64,000 bases of DNA, taken from NCBI RefSeq assembly GCF_900659615.1, contig NZ_CAACUY010000001.1:62001-126000 (forward strand), in the 5' to 3' direction. Positions 53,083 through 61,818 of this stretch are shown piece after piece. Position 1 is the first letter of the stretch. The number at the start of each line of letters is the position of its first letter. This stretch comes from Actinomadura fibrosa (GTDB lineage Bacteria; Actinomycetota; Actinomycetes; Streptosporangiales; Streptosporangiaceae). The notes under the pieces were generated by a model. The model had not been told where the DNA came from. It ran no database searches and saw only the letters and a list, made by a program, of their open reading frames with translations. Made by a program: the position numbers and the translations under genes.

Positions 53083-53847
53083 GTGGATCTCACGACCCTT
53101 CCCCTGAGCATCACCGAGTGGCTGCACCCCACCGCATGGCTGCAGCTGTTCGGCACGTTCGCGACGATCGGCGTCCTCGCCATCATCTTCGCGGAGACCG
53201 GACTGCTGATCGGCTGCATCCTGCCGGGCGACTCGCTGCTGTTCACGGCGGGGATCCTCACGGCGGTCTCGACCGTCAACGGGCAGGAGTTCCAGTCGCT
53301 GTCGCTGCCCTGGCTGCTCATCGGCGGCCCGGTCGCGGCGATCGCCGGGGCCCAGCTCGGGCACTGGATCGGCGCGCGGTACGGGCGAAAGCTTTTCGAC
53401 CGGCCCGACTCCAAGGTGTTCAAGCAGGAATGGGTGGAGAAGGCCGAGTACTACTTCAACCGGTTCGGCCCGGCCCGCGCGGTCGTCCTGGCGCGGTTCA
53501 TCCCGATCGTGCGGACGTTCCTGAACCCGCTCGCCGGAATGCTCGGCATGGACAGCCGCAAGTTCTTCGTCTGGAACGTCGTCGGCGGCGTCGTCTGGAC
53601 CGACGCCCTGTTCCTGCTCGGCCACTTCCTCGGCAGCGAGGTGCCCGACATCGAGCGTTACATCCTGCCCGGTGTCGCCGTCATCCTCGTCGTCTCGGTC
53701 ATCCCCATCATCCTGGAGATGAGGAAGGGCCGGGGCGGAAGCGGAGGCGCCCACCGCGGCGCCCACCGGAGCCCCAAGCGCAACGGTACGAATAAGAATG
53801 GCTCTGAAGAGTCACGTCCGTCGCTCAGCAGTGACAGTTATCGCTAA
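53083..53847 (+). CDS. DedA-family membrane protein
   Basis: The GTG at 53083 gives 254 residues. DedA landmarks are FAETGLLIGCILPGDSLLF in the first half and ARFIPIVRTFLNPLAGMLGM (the conserved Arg and Pro loop) in the second. About five hydrophobic helices are present, with a basic Gly/Ser/Asn-rich tail. DedA proteins are proton-coupled membrane transporters implicated in recycling lipid carriers such as undecaprenyl phosphate. The tail is longer than usual. A small membrane-anchored protein gene follows after nine bases. Confidence 0.92.
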   Translation: MDLTTLPLSITEWLHPTAWLQLFGTFATIGVLAIIFAETGLLIGCILPGDSLLFTAGILTAVSTVNGQEFQSLSLPWLLIGGPVAAIAGAQLGHWIGARYGRKLFDRPDSKVFKQEWVEKAEYYFNRFGPARAVVLARFIPIVRTFLNPLAGMLGMDSRKFFVWNVVGGVVWTDALFLLGHFLGSEVPDIERYILPGVAVILVVSVIPIILEMRKGRGGSGGAHRGAHRSPKRNGTNKNGSEESRPSLSSDSYR

Positions 53848-53856
53848 CCTCCCCAT

Positions 53857-54312
53857 GTGGGACGTCATCGGTCGGACCCTCGTGGTCTCGCGCGCATACT
53901 GATCGCGGCCGTAGCCGTGGTGGCCGCCTTAACGCTTCTCGTGGTCGGCGGCATGGCTCTGGTCAACGCGGTCTCGGGCGGGGGCGGCGAGGAACCGGGC
54001 CCGTCCCCGGCCGCCTCGACGACCGGTGGCGGCACCAAGTCCACGGACCGCTCGTCCGCGCAGTCCTCGGCCACGCTCCCGCTGGTCCTCCGCGTCACCG
54101 GACCGGCCACCAACGTGATCGTCAAGGTCTCGACCTCCGGGGAGATCCTCACGCAGGGCGTCCTCGCCACCGGCGAGACGCGCAAGTACGAGGAGAGCCC
54201 GCTCCAGGTCGTCGCCTACAACGGCTCCTCGCTCCAGGTCGTGATCTACGGCGAGGAGCAGCCGGCCAAACCGGCCGGGCGCGCCACGTGGTTCGTGAAC
54301 AGGCAGCGGTGA
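53857..54312 (+). CDS. Single-pass membrane protein with extracytoplasmic RodZ-like beta domain
   Basis: The GTG at 53857 gives 151 residues. After a short basic cytoplasmic tail comes one membrane helix (about residues 12-38), then a Gly/Ser/Thr linker. The C-terminal domain of about 80 residues has short strands (LPLVLRVTGPATNVIVKV, ETRKYEESPLQVVAYNG), like the DUF4115 domain at the C-terminus of RodZ. No helix-turn-helix is present. It follows DedA closely and converges on pyrE. Function is unknown. Confidence 0.7.
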   Translation: MGRHRSDPRGLARILIAAVAVVAALTLLVVGGMALVNAVSGGGGEEPGPSPAASTTGGGTKSTDRSSAQSSATLPLVLRVTGPATNVIVKVSTSGEILTQGVLATGETRKYEESPLQVVAYNGSSLQVVIYGEEQPAKPAGRATWFVNRQR

Positions 54313-54327
54313 CGCCCGCCGGCGGCC

Positions 54328-54864
54328 TCAGCCCAGGCCGAGGTCGCTGACATCGAACGGATGGCGGTAGGCGAGTCCCTCCGCCGCGATCCGCTCGGCC
54401 GCCCCGCGCTCCAGGATCGTCGCGACCGCGACGACCTCGGCCCCCGCGTCCCGCAGCGCCTCCACCGCGGTGAGCACCGACCCGCCGGTGGTGGAGGTGT
54501 CCTCCACGGCCAGCACCCGGCGTCCCGCCACGTCCGGTCCCTCGATGCGGCGCTGGAGCCCGTGCGTCTTGTCGGCCTTGCGGACGACGAACGCGTCCAG
54601 CGCCCGTCCCCGCGCGGCGGCCGCGTGCAGCATCGCGGTGGCCACCGGGTCGGCGCCGAGCGTGAGCCCGCCGACGGCGTCGTAGTCCAGGTCCGCGGTC
54701 TCGTCCAGCATCACCCGGCCGACGAGCGGCGCCACCGCCCCGTCGAGGGTGACGCGGCGCAGGTCCACGTACCAGGACGCGCGCCTCCCCGAGGACAGCA
54801 CGAAGTCCCCGTGCACGACGGCCTTCTCCTTGATTGCCTTCAGCAGGTCATCACGATCGCTCAC
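54328..54864 (-). CDS. pyrE: Orotate phosphoribosyltransferase
   Basis: The 178-residue enzyme has the PRPP-binding signature VLAVEDTSTTGGSVLTAVEAL and the flexible-loop region RKADKTHGLQRRIEG. It transfers phosphoribose to orotate in pyrimidine synthesis. The short length and KAVVHGDFVLSSGRRASWYVD start are typical of the actinobacterial type. No other pyrimidine gene is in the window. Confidence 0.95.
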   Translation of the reverse strand: MSDRDDLLKAIKEKAVVHGDFVLSSGRRASWYVDLRRVTLDGAVAPLVGRVMLDETADLDYDAVGGLTLGADPVATAMLHAAAARGRALDAFVVRKADKTHGLQRRIEGPDVAGRRVLAVEDTSTTGGSVLTAVEALRDAGAEVVAVATILERGAAERIAAEGLAYRHPFDVSDLGLG

Positions 54865-54988
54865 GGGGAAACCCTATTCACCCCGGTCCGCCGCCCGTGC
54901 AGGCGCTCCGTCCCGGTACGGTTCCGGAAGGCGACGCGGCCGTCCGCCGTTTCGCGATTCCCGCGGACGAGGGGGGTGGACACCTGAC

Positions 54989-55558
54989 ATGACGCCCGGG
55001 ACCCTCGTCCTCCTGCACGCTCCGGGCACCACGGCGGCCTCCTGGGGCGACCTCCCCGAGATGCTCCGCTCCTACGGTCTGGACGTCATCGCCCCGGACG
55101 TCGCCGACGGCGCCGGAGCGCGCTACGTCGCCCGCGTCTCGCTGATCATCAGCGCGACGGCGCCCGCCGTCCCGCTGGTCCTCGTCGCGCACGGCGCCGC
55201 GGGCCCGCTGCTGCCCGCCGTCGCGCTCGCCCAGCGCGCCGCGCACCGGCCCGTGGGCGGCTACGTCTTCGTCGACGCCGAGCTGCCGCGCCCGCTCCGC
55301 GTCCACGACCACAGTGCTCACGGCCACGGCGCCCACGACCGCGGTGCCCATGACGGTGCTCCGCGCGACGCGGTGCCCGTCCCGCCGGACTGGCCGGAGG
55401 CGCCCTGCGGCTACCTGCGCACCCACGCCGACCGCGCGTCCGCGCCGGAACGCGATGAGACGGTCAGAGAAGCCCGCCTGCGGGGCTGGCAGGTGCGGGA
55501 GCACGAACCCCCGGCGGCCGTCGCCCAGGCGCTCAGCGAGCTCGTGGCAACCCTCTAG
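54989..55558 (+). CDS. Alpha/beta-hydrolase-like protein lacking the catalytic serine, with His-rich insert
   Basis: The ATG at 54989 gives 189 residues. The start (LVLLHAPGTTAASWGDLPEML, VIAPDV) is clearly alpha/beta-hydrolase-like, but the nucleophile elbow reads AHGAAG, where relatives have GHSxGG, so Ser is replaced by Gly69. Residues ~106-122 contain a repeated His-rich stretch (HDHSAHGHGAHDRGAHD) that could bind metal. The cap domain is missing, making the protein shorter than usual. It is probably not a hydrolase. It is divergent from pyrE. Confidence 0.68.
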   Translation: MTPGTLVLLHAPGTTAASWGDLPEMLRSYGLDVIAPDVADGAGARYVARVSLIISATAPAVPLVLVAHGAAGPLLPAVALAQRAAHRPVGGYVFVDAELPRPLRVHDHSAHGHGAHDRGAHDGAPRDAVPVPPDWPEAPCGYLRTHADRASAPERDETVREARLRGWQVREHEPPAAVAQALSELVATL

Positions 55559-55619
55559 GACCACCGCAGCGCGCACGCCGGGACGGGCGGCAGGCCGAGC
55601 GGGCGGGATCGGTGCCGGG

Positions 55620-56267
55620 TCAGGCGTTCTTGAGGAGGTCGTCGAGGAGCGCGTCGTAGTCGTCCTCGCCGCGGCCAAGGTCGACGCGGGCGCGGTAGCG
55701 CAGCCGGAGGAGGGCCTCCAGGCTGTCTTCGGCGAGGGCGGCGTCGTCCGGGCCGGGGGTCAGCGTGGTCGCGCCGGCCGGCGGGCCCTCCTCGGGACCG
55801 CCGCCCATGCCGGTGCCGACCGCCCGGTCGCGCAGCGCGAGGACGACGTCGGCGCCGCTGGTGGCCCATTCGTGGGCTCCCGAGGCGTCGCCCTGCGCGT
55901 ACAGGACCTCGGCCACGGCGCGGTAGACCTCGGGGTCGCGCGGCTTGTCGGCGCGGATCTGCTCCACCAGGCCGCGCGCCTCGTCGGCCCGGCCCAGCTC
56001 GAAGAGCGCGTCGGCGAGATAGGCGCGCGGGTCGCCGTAGACCTCGCCGCCGTCCTCCAGGGCCTTGCGATACAGCTCGGCCGCCCGGGCATGGTCGCCG
56101 GCGTGCTGCCACTGCTCGCCCGCGCGCAGCAGCACGTTGGCGCGCGACACCCCGCCCGACACCGCCTCGGCCAGCTCGGACAGCCGCCGGGCCGCCGAGA
56201 TGTGATCGCCGGTGCGAAGGGTGTCGAACTCCAGATCGTCGAGATCGTCTTCCGTCACATGCGTCAC
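55620..56267 (-). CDS. Tetratricopeptide-repeat protein
   Basis: The GTG at 56267 (another three codons later) gives 215 residues. At least three TPR-like helical pairs are visible (HAGDHARAAELYRKALED, FELGRADEARGLVEQI, YAQGDASGAHEW). A Gly/Pro-rich loop and an acidic C-terminus (RGEDDYDALLDDLLKNA) follow. Such proteins mediate interactions; no partner is evident. It may be a monocistronic gene. Confidence 0.78.
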   Translation of the reverse strand: MTHVTEDDLDDLEFDTLRTGDHISAARRLSELAEAVSGGVSRANVLLRAGEQWQHAGDHARAAELYRKALEDGGEVYGDPRAYLADALFELGRADEARGLVEQIRADKPRDPEVYRAVAEVLYAQGDASGAHEWATSGADVVLALRDRAVGTGMGGGPEEGPPAGATTLTPGPDDAALAEDSLEALLRLRYRARVDLGRGEDDYDALLDDLLKNA

Positions 56268-56358
56268 GCTTCAACGCTACCCGCCGCTCGCCGACCGAAG
56301 CGGGCGAATCGACGATGATCGTGAATTACCGGAGCGTAACCGGCCGCGGCGGGGCCGC

Positions 56359-57840
56359 TCACCTGCGAGAACGTTCGAGCGCGTCCCAGAATCCGCGGCG
56401 CAGAGCGTGCCGCACCTCGTCGTGGAGCAGGAAGTCGATGGGGAGCGAGGACCCCTGGAGCAGGCGCGCCTCCAGGTCGGACGGCATGCGCGGCTTGCGC
56501 GCGAGGACGGCCTCCAGCCAGAGGGCGGGGGCGTCCCGCGCGACGGACTCGCCGAAGTCCTGGCCCTCCTGGTGGGCGGCCTTCACCGCTTCGGCCAGGC
56601 TCGGGGTGGTCTGCTGGGCGGGGACGGGAGCGATCTGCTGCGGCCCGGTGTAGGGGCCGTGCGGCTGGCCGGACGGCACCGGCATCGGCTGCGACTGGTT
56701 CGACGGCAGCGGCATGGGCTGCGACTGGCTGGACGGCATCTGGCCGGCCTGCATCGACTGCTGCATCGACTGGGGCATGGACTGCGGCATCGACTGCGGC
56801 GGGGGCGGCGGCGCCGGAGCGGGGACGGGGTTGTACTGCGGCCCGGTCCCGCCGGGCGGCTGGGGCGGCCCCGGCGCCTGCGTCGAGGACGGAGACGGCG
56901 TCGGAGCGGCCTGCAACGACGGCGAAGGCGGCGCGGCACCGTTCCCGAACGAGGATCCGAGGCCGCCCGCGCTGCCCGGCAGCGGCAGAGGCCCGGTGGA
57001 CATCCCCGCAGGCATGCCCTGGCCCGGCATCTGACCCGGCATCCCCGAACTAGAGCCGGTCATCTGACCGGGCATGCCCTGGCTTGAGGACGACCCCTGG
57101 CCCCCGGTCATCGCCGGACCCAGGTCGCGCACGGACGGGATGGACGGCAGGGACGACCCCGGCTGCCCGCCGATGGGCGACGCGGGCGGGGGGCCGTTCT
57201 GCGAGGTCGAGTGCAGCGGGCCGATCGAGCTGCCGCTGCCGTTGCCGTGCCCGTTGGACAGCGGGCTCGTCCCGTAGGACGGCGCGCCGGCCCCGCTGTC
57301 CATGCCGGAGAGCAGGTTGACGTAGGGGCGGAGGTGGCTGGAGCCGACCTCGATGAGGTCGTCGCACTCCTGCCGCAGCACCCGCGAGATCGTCCAGTTG
57401 CCGTCGACGGCGACGTGCACGACCGTGACGCGGACGCCGAGGTCCTGGGCGTCGGCGACGACCTGGGCGAGGTCCTCGTCGCCGCTGACCACGACCGCGT
57501 CGGCGAGCGCGCCGTTGCGGGCGAGCGTCATCAGGTCGCGGTGGATCTCGGTGTCGACGCCCTCGCGGCGGCCCGGGCGGATGCGGCCGAGCCGCAGCTT
57601 GAGCCCGGGCAGGTCGGCGAGCGCGTCGTGCTCGGGCGAGCGCCTGCCCTCGACCGTGGCCTCGTACCAGTAGCAGCGCAGCAGCGGCATGCCGGTGCGC
57701 TCGCGGGCCAGGTTGCTCAGCAGCTGCAGGAGGCCGCCGAAGTCCCACGAGACGGTCTCGCGATGGCGGGTGCCGTGCACCGCCATGGCGCCGTCGGCCA
57801 GCAGGTAGCCGGCGTCTACGAACAGCGCGCAGCGATCCAT
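56359..57840 (-). CDS. NYN-domain (PIN-like) protein with long disordered linker
   Basis: The ATG at 57840 gives 493 residues. The N-terminal ~180 form a NYN domain with conserved acids in FVDAGYLLADG, DTEIHRDLMTLA and VVSGDEDLAQVV, the pattern of PIN-like RNases. Residues ~185-410 are low-complexity Gly/Ser/Pro/Met/Gln sequence with repeats such as QSMPQSM. About 80 folded residues end the protein (SLAEAVKAAHQEGQDFGESV, LPIDFLLHDEVRHALRRGFWDAL). Activity on RNA is inferred from the family. The linker could support condensate formation. Confidence 0.85.
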   Translation of the reverse strand: MDRCALFVDAGYLLADGAMAVHGTRHRETVSWDFGGLLQLLSNLARERTGMPLLRCYWYEATVEGRRSPEHDALADLPGLKLRLGRIRPGRREGVDTEIHRDLMTLARNGALADAVVVSGDEDLAQVVADAQDLGVRVTVVHVAVDGNWTISRVLRQECDDLIEVGSSHLRPYVNLLSGMDSGAGAPSYGTSPLSNGHGNGSGSSIGPLHSTSQNGPPPASPIGGQPGSSLPSIPSVRDLGPAMTGGQGSSSSQGMPGQMTGSSSGMPGQMPGQGMPAGMSTGPLPLPGSAGGLGSSFGNGAAPPSPSLQAAPTPSPSSTQAPGPPQPPGGTGPQYNPVPAPAPPPPPQSMPQSMPQSMQQSMQAGQMPSSQSQPMPLPSNQSQPMPVPSGQPHGPYTGPQQIAPVPAQQTTPSLAEAVKAAHQEGQDFGESVARDAPALWLEAVLARKPRMPSDLEARLLQGSSLPIDFLLHDEVRHALRRGFWDALERSRR

Positions 57841-58310
57841 GCGACACCGCCCTTCCTCAACACGGGGCCTCACCAGGTGCCCACTCCTCGGTCGAGCCGG
57901 CGAGTACGACCATTGTCCGGCGGCCTGCCCTTCCTGCGCTCGGGATGTGGGCCGGCGTAGTGACCCCGGGCGCTTATAGCGTAGTGAAGCCCGTAAGCCC
58001 CGTAGGCCAATACGGCGATTCGCCACTCTTTCATGACGTCCCGCCGGTCCGCGACTCCCCGGTAACAGCGAATCAAAAGCCGCGGCGGACGCTACCAGCC
58101 GTTTCGGCCCGTCCCCGGCTATCACCATGATCTTTACAGGAAGCGGCAGGTGGGCGCTCCGCCCCTAGGGTCCCGCGACCGGGGCTTGCGCCGCAGATGG
58201 CGGCCCGTGGCGTGTCGCGGGCCGTCCCGTGGCGTTGCGCTCGGCGCGTGGTGTTCCGGCTCGTCGCGTGGCGTTCGGGCTCGGCGCGTGGCGTCCCGTG
58301 GCGTCGCGGC
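57841..58310. other. 470-bp region between NYN and PhoD-type genes
   Basis: The left half should hold the NYN gene's promoter and includes AT-richer stretches near 57970 and 58065. An open frame at 57870-58034 (minus strand, 54 codons from MKEW) has lower third-position GC than the neighbours and no clear ribosome-binding site, so it is not called. The right end holds a minisatellite. Confidence 0.4.
58205..58310. repeat. ~20-bp minisatellite at the 3' end of the PhoD-type gene
   Basis: Degenerate 19-20 bp units of the type CGTGGCGTTCGGGCTCGGCG begin at 58228, 58247, 58267 and 58287, with broken copies before. The array runs right up to the phosphatase stop codon. Confidence 0.75.
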
Positions 58311-59939
58311 TCAGCGGGTGATCGCCGCGCGGCCCAGCTCGGCGAGCGCGGTCGCGTCCCGCGGCGTCTCCCAGCGCACCCGGCAGTCGCGGCCGGTCAG
58401 CTCGACGGTGGCGATCGCGTTGTCGAACCAGGGGCCCTCGGTCATCCGCCAGCGCAGCGGCGGCTTCGGCACCCGCGCGAGCCGCGCCAGCCCGCGGAAC
58501 GGGCCCCCGGCGGCGCGGGAGTAGGCGATCCGGTTCGCCATGCGGAACTTCCCGATCAGCGGGTTGCGCAGGGGCGAGCAGACGATCTGGGTGATCTCCG
58601 AGCGGCTGTCGGGCGCGACGACCCTGGCGAGATAGGAGTAGTGAATGTCGCCGGAGAGAAAGGAAATGCTGGCGGGAGCGGGACCCCGATCGCCCCTGCC
58701 GACGGCGAGCACGTCCTCCGCCACCTCGCGGAAGGACCGCTCGAACGCCGCCCAGTGCTCCAGGTCCGCGGCCTGCCGGATCTTCTCGCCGAGCCGCGCG
58801 CCCGCCTTGCCCCAGGCGCCGCCGGCGACCGCCTCGTTCCACGCCTCGGCGTGGTGGATCGCCCGCGGCAGCAGGAACGGCAGGGAACTGGCGATGAGCA
58901 GGTGGTCCACGCCGCCCTGGCACTGCTCGTCCAGCCAGCGGAACTCCTCGTCGTCGAGCATGCCCCGCCGGTCGGCGGTGAGCAGCCGGGAGCAGCGGCT
59001 GTCGACGACGACGAGACGGGTGCCGCCCCAGTCGTGCGCGTAGCTCCACCGCGTGGAGGCCGGCTCCTTGTCGGCCCGCTCGGCGAACTCGTCGACGATC
59101 TTCCCGCCGTCCCCGCCGCCCTCGGACGCCGCCCGCACCGCCGCGTAGACGGGATCGGCCGCCCGGTCGTCCGGCGACATGTTCCCGAGCTGCTGGTAGA
59201 TCCAGTACGAGCCGATGCCGCCGGTGATGCGCGCCCGCCACCACGGCTGCGACCACATCTCCCGGCGCCACGCGAACGAGGTGTTCCAGTCGTCGCGGAT
59301 GTCGTGGTCGTCGAAGATCGTGAAGGTGGGGACGGTGGACAGAAGCCACCGCACCGCCGGGTCGTCGTGCCAAGCCAGCTTGTACAGGTGCGTGTAGTCC
59401 TCGAAGTCCGCCGCCTCGTCCACCGGCGGCTCGCCCGGGTCGCGGCGCCCGCGGATGAACGCGCGCATCTCGTCGCTCAGCTCGTCGGCGTACACCTGGT
59501 CGCCGACCATGAGCAGCACGTCCGGCCACGCGGTGCCCTCGCCGCCCGCGCGGAGCCGGTGGGCGAACGCCGCGAGCGCGTCGTGCCCGAACTCCTCGAC
59601 CGTGCCCGGCGAGCGGCGGCACGACCCGAACGAGATCCGCAGCCCGCCCGCCGGATCGAGCGTCCTCAGCTGGCTCGCGGGGAACTCCGAATCCTGCTCG
59701 GGCCACACCCGGTCGCCGTCGATGAGGACCTCGTACGGGACGCGTGCGCCCTTGTCGAGCCCATCGATCTCGACGAGGGCGAAGTGGTGCCCGTGCACCG
59801 TGAACGTGCGGGCGCCCGCGTCCACCCCGTGCTCCGCGCTGACCACGCGCACCTCGCACGGCCGGGCGGTCTCCACCCAGATCGTCGCGGTGTGCTCGCT
59901 GACGTGCCGGAGCTGGGGCCCGAGTACCAAAGCGGTCAT
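58311..59939 (-). CDS. PhoD-like alkaline phosphatase/phosphodiesterase family protein
   Basis: The ATG at 59939 gives 542 residues. An N-terminal beta-sandwich (LGPQLRHVSEHTATIWVE) precedes a metallophosphatase domain. Metal-site motifs are SFGSCRRS, LMVGDQVYADE, IFDDHDIRDDWN and FLSGDIHYSYLA. No Tat or Sec signal is seen, unlike secreted PhoD, so this is a cytoplasmic member. Substrates of such members are not established. A degenerate 20-bp repeat abuts the stop codon. Confidence 0.88.
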   Translation of the reverse strand: MTALVLGPQLRHVSEHTATIWVETARPCEVRVVSAEHGVDAGARTFTVHGHHFALVEIDGLDKGARVPYEVLIDGDRVWPEQDSEFPASQLRTLDPAGGLRISFGSCRRSPGTVEEFGHDALAAFAHRLRAGGEGTAWPDVLLMVGDQVYADELSDEMRAFIRGRRDPGEPPVDEAADFEDYTHLYKLAWHDDPAVRWLLSTVPTFTIFDDHDIRDDWNTSFAWRREMWSQPWWRARITGGIGSYWIYQQLGNMSPDDRAADPVYAAVRAASEGGGDGGKIVDEFAERADKEPASTRWSYAHDWGGTRLVVVDSRCSRLLTADRRGMLDDEEFRWLDEQCQGGVDHLLIASSLPFLLPRAIHHAEAWNEAVAGGAWGKAGARLGEKIRQAADLEHWAAFERSFREVAEDVLAVGRGDRGPAPASISFLSGDIHYSYLARVVAPDSRSEITQIVCSPLRNPLIGKFRMANRIAYSRAAGGPFRGLARLARVPKPPLRWRMTEGPWFDNAIATVELTGRDCRVRWETPRDATALAELGRAAITR

Positions 59940-60038
59940 ACTCCGTCTCTCTAGCGGACGGAGAGCACCCGCGTCCACCGAAGCGCCCATCCGCGGATGT
60001 GAACACTCGCGCACGATCACCCCCCTCGCGAGGGAAAC

Positions 60039-61031
60039 TCAGGTGCGGATCGCGCGCAGCACCTCCTCTTCCCGCTCCGGATCCAGGCCGACCACCGGAC
60101 GATCGGGACGTTGCGGCGCCCGTCCGCCGATGGATTGCAACCACGCCCACGTGTCCGCCACGGTCTCCCCTGCTGGACGGCACCGGAGCCCCGTGGCGAG
60201 CGCCTTGGACACGTTCGCCACGTGCGTCGAGTCGTACAGTTCCCCCGGCGGAAGCCAGATCGGTAGCTCTATCCACGGTTCGACACCGGCGGCCAAGACG
60301 GCCTCGGGCTCGACCCACACCAGCTCCGCGTCCGACCCCGTCACCTGGACGCACGCTCCGAGCAGCTCGTCCATCGTCGTGTGACCGGGCGGGCTCACCA
60401 GGTTGTACGGCCCGCCGAGACCCTGCTCTACGGCGTCCAGAGTCCAGGCAGCCAGATCGCGGACGTCGATGTACTGCAACCCCAGGTCTCGCGGACCCGG
60501 AGCCAGGACACGACCTCCCCTGGCGATCCGCGTCAGCCACCAGGGCAGCCGTCCGATGTTCTCGTACGGGCCGATGACCAGCCCCGCCCGCACCAGCAGG
60601 GCCCGGTCACCGAAAGCCCCGATCGCGGCCAGTTCCCCGCCCCGCTTGTCTTCCGCGTAGCCGACCTCACCGTCGTCGGGGGAGGCCTCCACCACGGCAC
60701 CGTTCTCGTCCAGCCCGGCAGGGGCGGGATACGCATAGACGGACCGACTGGAGATGTAGACGTACCGGCCGACCCGTCCGGCCAACGTCTCCGCCGCATC
60801 GCGGACGACGGACGGCGCAGCGGACCACGTGTCCACGACCGCGTCCCATTCCCCCTCCTCGATGGCCTTGAGCCCGTCCACGGCAGTGCGGTCCCCGTGC
60901 AGCGAACTCACGCCCTGCGGAGGCTCGTGGCGTCCCCGATGGAAGACCGTCACGTCCCATCCCCGCTTTGTGGCGTCCTCGGTGATGGCCCTGCCCACGA
61001 ACTCCGTCCCGCCCAGCATCAGAATCCTCAT
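60039..61031 (-). CDS. NAD-dependent epimerase/dehydratase-like (extended SDR) protein
   Basis: The 330-residue protein has the Rossmann loop GGTEFVG (residues 8-14) and the strand RYVYISSRSVYA. The usual catalytic Tyr-x3-Lys lies in GYAEDKRG. It resembles the reductase branch annotated as SDR or isoflavone-reductase-like NAD-dependent epimerases in actinomycetes. The substrate is unknown. It is divergent from the SMI1/KNR4 gene, with a paired-repeat operator-like site between. Confidence 0.86.
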   Translation of the reverse strand: MRILMLGGTEFVGRAITEDATKRGWDVTVFHRGRHEPPQGVSSLHGDRTAVDGLKAIEEGEWDAVVDTWSAAPSVVRDAAETLAGRVGRYVYISSRSVYAYPAPAGLDENGAVVEASPDDGEVGYAEDKRGGELAAIGAFGDRALLVRAGLVIGPYENIGRLPWWLTRIARGGRVLAPGPRDLGLQYIDVRDLAAWTLDAVEQGLGGPYNLVSPPGHTTMDELLGACVQVTGSDAELVWVEPEAVLAAGVEPWIELPIWLPPGELYDSTHVANVSKALATGLRCRPAGETVADTWAWLQSIGGRAPQRPDRPVVGLDPEREEEVLRAIRT

Positions 61032-61044
61032 GAGAGCACTCTGC

Positions 61045-61067
61045 CTTCTGTACGTTCTGTACGGAAG
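61045..61067. promoter_or_regulatory. Operator-like site: tandem 9-mer inside an inverted repeat
   Basis: TTCTGTACG occurs twice in direct tandem (61046-61054, 61055-61063). The whole forms an imperfect inverted repeat CTTCTGTAC-GTTCT-GTACGGAAG (8 of 9 matching). It lies 14 bp before the SDR start in a divergent gap. Confidence 0.55.
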
Positions 61068-61126
61068 GTACGCACGCTCTCGGCGGAATCCGCCTGGCTG
61101 TCACCACCCGCCGATACCGTCGCCGC

Positions 61127-61816
61127 GTGACCTTCGACATCGTCCGGGACCTCCCCGCGGCCCTCCAGGACCGCTCCGGCGCATGGACCTTCATCTGCGG
61201 TTTCGCCGAGAGCTGGGGCTTCCCCCTCACAGCCTCGGACGGGACACCCGAATCCGAGCTGGCAGCGGCCGAACACCGCCTGGACGTCCGCCTGCCCACC
61301 GCCCTCCGCGAGGCATACCTCCTCTTCGGCACCCGCACGGACCTCCACAGCAACCACAACTGGCTCCTGAGACCGGACGAGTTCTACCTGGAGGACAAGG
61401 CCCTCGTCTTCCGGGACGAGAACCAGGGCGTCACAGCCTGGGGCATGCTCCTCGCCGACCTGGGCGACCCCGACCCGGCCGTGCACTTCTCCATGGACTC
61501 GGATCCCTGGCAGCCCTGGCTGGACCGCTTTTCCATCGCGGCCGTGGAAATCGTCCTGTCAGAGGTGCTCCAAGCCCAGAACGACCTTTGCGACTACCGG
61601 GACCTCGAAGAGGGAGAGCAAGAAGAGCTCTCACGCCGCTTCACGCGCCTCCCCTTCCCCGCCTACCCGGAGGGCGAAGACGGCCAGAGGTTCTACGCGG
61701 CCCCCGGCCTGCTCCTCTCAACCAGCGGAGGGTCCTGGCTCTCCGTCCGCGCCCGCGACGAGCAAACCCTCGACACCCTGCGCGAGACCTTCCCCGGCGA
61801 CTGGCTGGAAGGCTGA
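61127..61816 (+). CDS. SMI1/KNR4 family protein
   Basis: The GTG at 61127 gives 229 residues. The SMI1/KNR4 fold is supported by ESELAAAEHRLDVRLPTALREAYLLFG and the later LVFRDENQGVTAWGM segment. Family members in bacteria are often immunity proteins against polymorphic toxins, but many are solitary. No toxin gene is next to it; the nearby remnant at 61819 is nuclease-related but in another family and on the other strand. Confidence 0.83.
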   Translation: MTFDIVRDLPAALQDRSGAWTFICGFAESWGFPLTASDGTPESELAAAEHRLDVRLPTALREAYLLFGTRTDLHSNHNWLLRPDEFYLEDKALVFRDENQGVTAWGMLLADLGDPDPAVHFSMDSDPWQPWLDRFSIAAVEIVLSEVLQAQNDLCDYRDLEEGEQEELSRRFTRLPFPAYPEGEDGQRFYAAPGLLLSTSGGSWLSVRARDEQTLDTLRETFPGDWLEG

Positions 61817-61818
61817 CC

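Noticed and set aside
57870-58034. A 54-codon gene upstream of the NYN gene
   Set aside because: Third-position GC is lower than in neighbouring genes and no clear ribosome-binding site exists; more likely promoter sequence.
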